Positions 62,516 through 64,000 of a stretch of DNA of 64,000 bases are shown here, piece after piece. Both the position numbers and the translations under genes were made by a program. Position 1 is the stretch's first letter; each line of letters starts with the position of its first letter. Below the pieces are notes generated by a model. It saw nothing but the letters and a program-made list of their open reading frames with translations, was not told where the DNA came from and did no database searches. The DNA is from Bettongia penicillata ogilbyi (lineage: Eukaryota; Chordata; Mammalia; Diprotodontia; Potoroidae), in assembly GCA_023548195.1 (NCBI GenBank), contig JAJHZJ010000575.1, forward strand, positions 1,243,454-1,307,453, read 5' to 3'.

Positions 62516-63325
62516 CTCAGTTTGTTTTCTTAATCTCAACTGTGATTAAATTTTTGGTTGAGTTTGATACCCGATTCATTTTAATGTAAGTAAATCTGGC
62601 ATAGAACAGGTCACAACACCCCTGGCAGTATTGCTCCTTCTAACTGAAAACTATTGTTCTTTTTCTCTTTGTGTCTGAGAAGTCCAGTTTTACCAAAATC
62701 CAGACACTTCTTTTCTCAAGCCATTTATTTGTAATTTTGGTGGGGGATTGAGGAGGGAGAAACTAGTAAGATAATTGCAAAGAACATTGATTTTCTTTTG
62801 TGTGCTTTGCATATAGTAAGGGTTTTTCATTTTTTTTTTCATGCATTACCATCTAGCTTACAATCAGAAGCAAAGAAGCTAGTGAAAATGTCTTTGTGGT
62901 CTGGCAGATTTTTCTTCACTCACCTACAAAGCTGAGATAAGCATCCTATTGATAGCAGGCTTCAATATCCCTTCAGTCACCCTACATCAGACAGCCTGAA
63001 GAGTGGGGTCACATGGAAGAAGAGTCTGTCAGAAACTACAAGCAACTATTGTTTTGAGCTTTAAATCAAAATAAATCCCTCCTAGCAACAAAATCCATAA
63101 TGAATAATTCTAAGTAAATTAGAAACCTATAAACCACTAAATCTGTTCCCTGATTCATTTAGTTACTGATGGAATATTTCATGCCCTATGGTAGCTGTAA
63201 GCAACTCCAACATATGTATCCCTGAGTGGTTGATACATATGTTGGGATATACAGTCACAGCTCAACTGAACATTCTGGTGTCTGTCCCCCAGGCATGTCT
63301 CCAATCTAACAGCAGGAATCCACCT
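62516..63325. other. Unrecognised stretch with a 14-bp-stem hairpin
   Basis: No repeat or coding signature except the inverted repeat at 63207-63245. Confidence 0.4.
63207..63245. repeat. Perfect 14-bp inverted repeat, 11-base loop
   Basis: CCAACATATGTATC (63207-63220) and GATACATATGTTGG (63232-63245) are exact reverse complements. Weak further pairing (AGCTGT 63193-63198 with ACAGCT 63257-63262) lies beyond a large internal loop. Confidence 0.8.
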
Positions 63326-63329
63326 CTTT

Positions 63330-63465
63330 TGCATAATAGCTGGCATTTTTATATAGCCTTTGAAGGCTTGCAAAAGCACTTCCAGGTACATCATCTCATT
63401 TGAGTCTCACAACTCTGTAAGGTAACTACTACTACAGATGAAGAAACTGAGGTTCAGAGTGCACC
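63330..63465 (-). mobile_element. MIR 3' half, antisense
   Basis: aatagctggcatttttatat, gtacatcatctcatttgagt and agatgaagaaactgaggttc. Confidence 0.65.
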
Positions 63466-63484
63466 CCCACCAAGGGACTGAGAG

Positions 63485-63486
<2 letters not shown>

Positions 63487-63554
<68 letters not shown>

Positions 63555-63665
63555 AGAAACAAACAGAGAGACAGAGGAGACAGAGACAAAGAGAGAGATG
63601 AAAGGAGGGAGGAAGGGAAGGAGAGGGAGAAAAAAGGGGAGGGAAGAGGGGGAAGGGAGAGGGAC
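63487..63665. repeat. (TG)n-(GA)n microsatellite and purine tract
   Basis: (TG)n at 63487-63522, (GA)n to about 63552, then an A/G-rich tract. Frames on both strands are repeat artefacts. Confidence 0.95.
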
Positions 63666-63765
63666 AGTACTATTCATAGTAGCACAAATCTAGAAACAAG
63701 TTATGTATCCAACTGAACAAACTGTGGCACATGAGCATCACAGAATATTACAATGAAATTGCAGA
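63666..63765 (+). mobile_element. L1 LINE fragment
   Basis: tactattcatagtagcacaa, actgaacaaactgtggcaca and cacagaatattacaatgaaa match the L1 landmarks at 300-410. Confidence 0.6.
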
Positions 63766-63769
63766 AAGC

Positions 63770-63925
63770 TACATTTGAAGTCCCAATACCCGAGTTCAAA
63801 TGCTATTTTTGCCACCTTACCCCCAGCCAGCTCTGTGAGAAGGCATACCATTTCTTCAGTTGTAAAATGAGGCTGTTACATTCTAAGCATCATTTATAGT
63901 CTAAAAATTCTATGGTCCTATTAAC
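63770..63925 (+). mobile_element. MIR/THER-like SINE
   Basis: caatacccgagttcaaatgc B-box zone, catttcttcagttgtaaaat core, aaaattctatggtcctatta end. Confidence 0.6.
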
Positions 63926-64000
63926 TTTGTGATTAAAATCATTCACACTAAAGTATGAATGACTGGGTAGATTTACCTCTCTATATAAGGTAACTTCTCA

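Noticed and set aside
1..64000. A bacterial or phage-type gene system
   Set aside because: No operon-like tiling of long frames on either strand, and the repeat content is that of a marsupial nuclear genome.

Overview
The window is vertebrate nuclear DNA and, from its repeats, almost certainly marsupial. I find no protein-coding exon I can defend and no CpG island. The base composition is AT-rich with few CpGs, and the sequence is packed with interspersed repeats. Several recurring sequences point to a marsupial: (1) tRNA-headed CORE-SINEs starting like gggcagctaggtggctcag, with either an RTE/BovB-like tail (cccaaatggggtcacaaag...) or a tail containing gatgaatatctggtcactgg; (2) L1 3' ends of the gaactgatgctgagtgaa type; (3) an RTE LINE remnant; (4) many old L2, MIR and MIR-like elements on both strands. 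I cannot tell an American from an Australian marsupial, or name subfamilies, without a repeat library.

Layout. 0-5 kb: L1 3' end, an L2 split by an unidentified LTR-like insert, then SINEs. 5-14 kb: MIR-rich, with single-copy stretches at 5.4-6.2, 7.7-8.3, 10.1-11.1 and 11.4-12.5 kb. 14.9-16.2 kb: a decayed L1, a 7SL RNA pseudogene and a LINE 3' tail, end to end. 18.0-18.6 kb: antisense L1, which explains the longest open frame. 19-27 kb: fragmented antisense L2, a CR1/L3-like 3' end, hAT-like elements, and an AP-1-centred palindrome at 25.1 kb. 28.6 kb: another L1 3' end. 34.7-36.3 kb: long antisense L2. About 36.5-37.9 kb: an LTR followed by a proline-type primer-binding-site remnant. 39.2 kb: a hAT MITE with its 8-bp target duplication. 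40.9-42.5 kb: a long L2 split by an L1 with target duplications. 45-47 kb: L2 and SINEs. 49.5-50.1 kb: RTE 3' ORF remnant. 50.4-56.8 kb: nested SINEs, a CCCT/CCTT microsatellite, and a pre-miRNA-sized hairpin at 55.4 kb. 57-64 kb: single-copy DNA, three copies of an unnamed repeat, a tRNA-Ile pseudogene, microsatellites, and an L1 fragment near the right edge.

The window reads as an intergenic or long-intron region. The elements fall into SINE/LINE partnerships by shared 3' tails: L2-tailed CORE-SINEs with L2, and RTE-tailed SINEs with the RTE LINE. Nesting with readable target duplications gives a relative order: L2, MIR and CR1/L3-like elements are oldest, and L1 and the longer SINEs are younger. 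No bacterial, phage or CRISPR-type system is present. The best leads for something undescribed are the 55.4-kb hairpin, the unnamed repeat at 59.6-61.7 kb, the 7SL/LINE junction at 15.9 kb, and several motif-dense single-copy blocks. Boundaries of old repeats are approximate, typically to within 10-30 bases.
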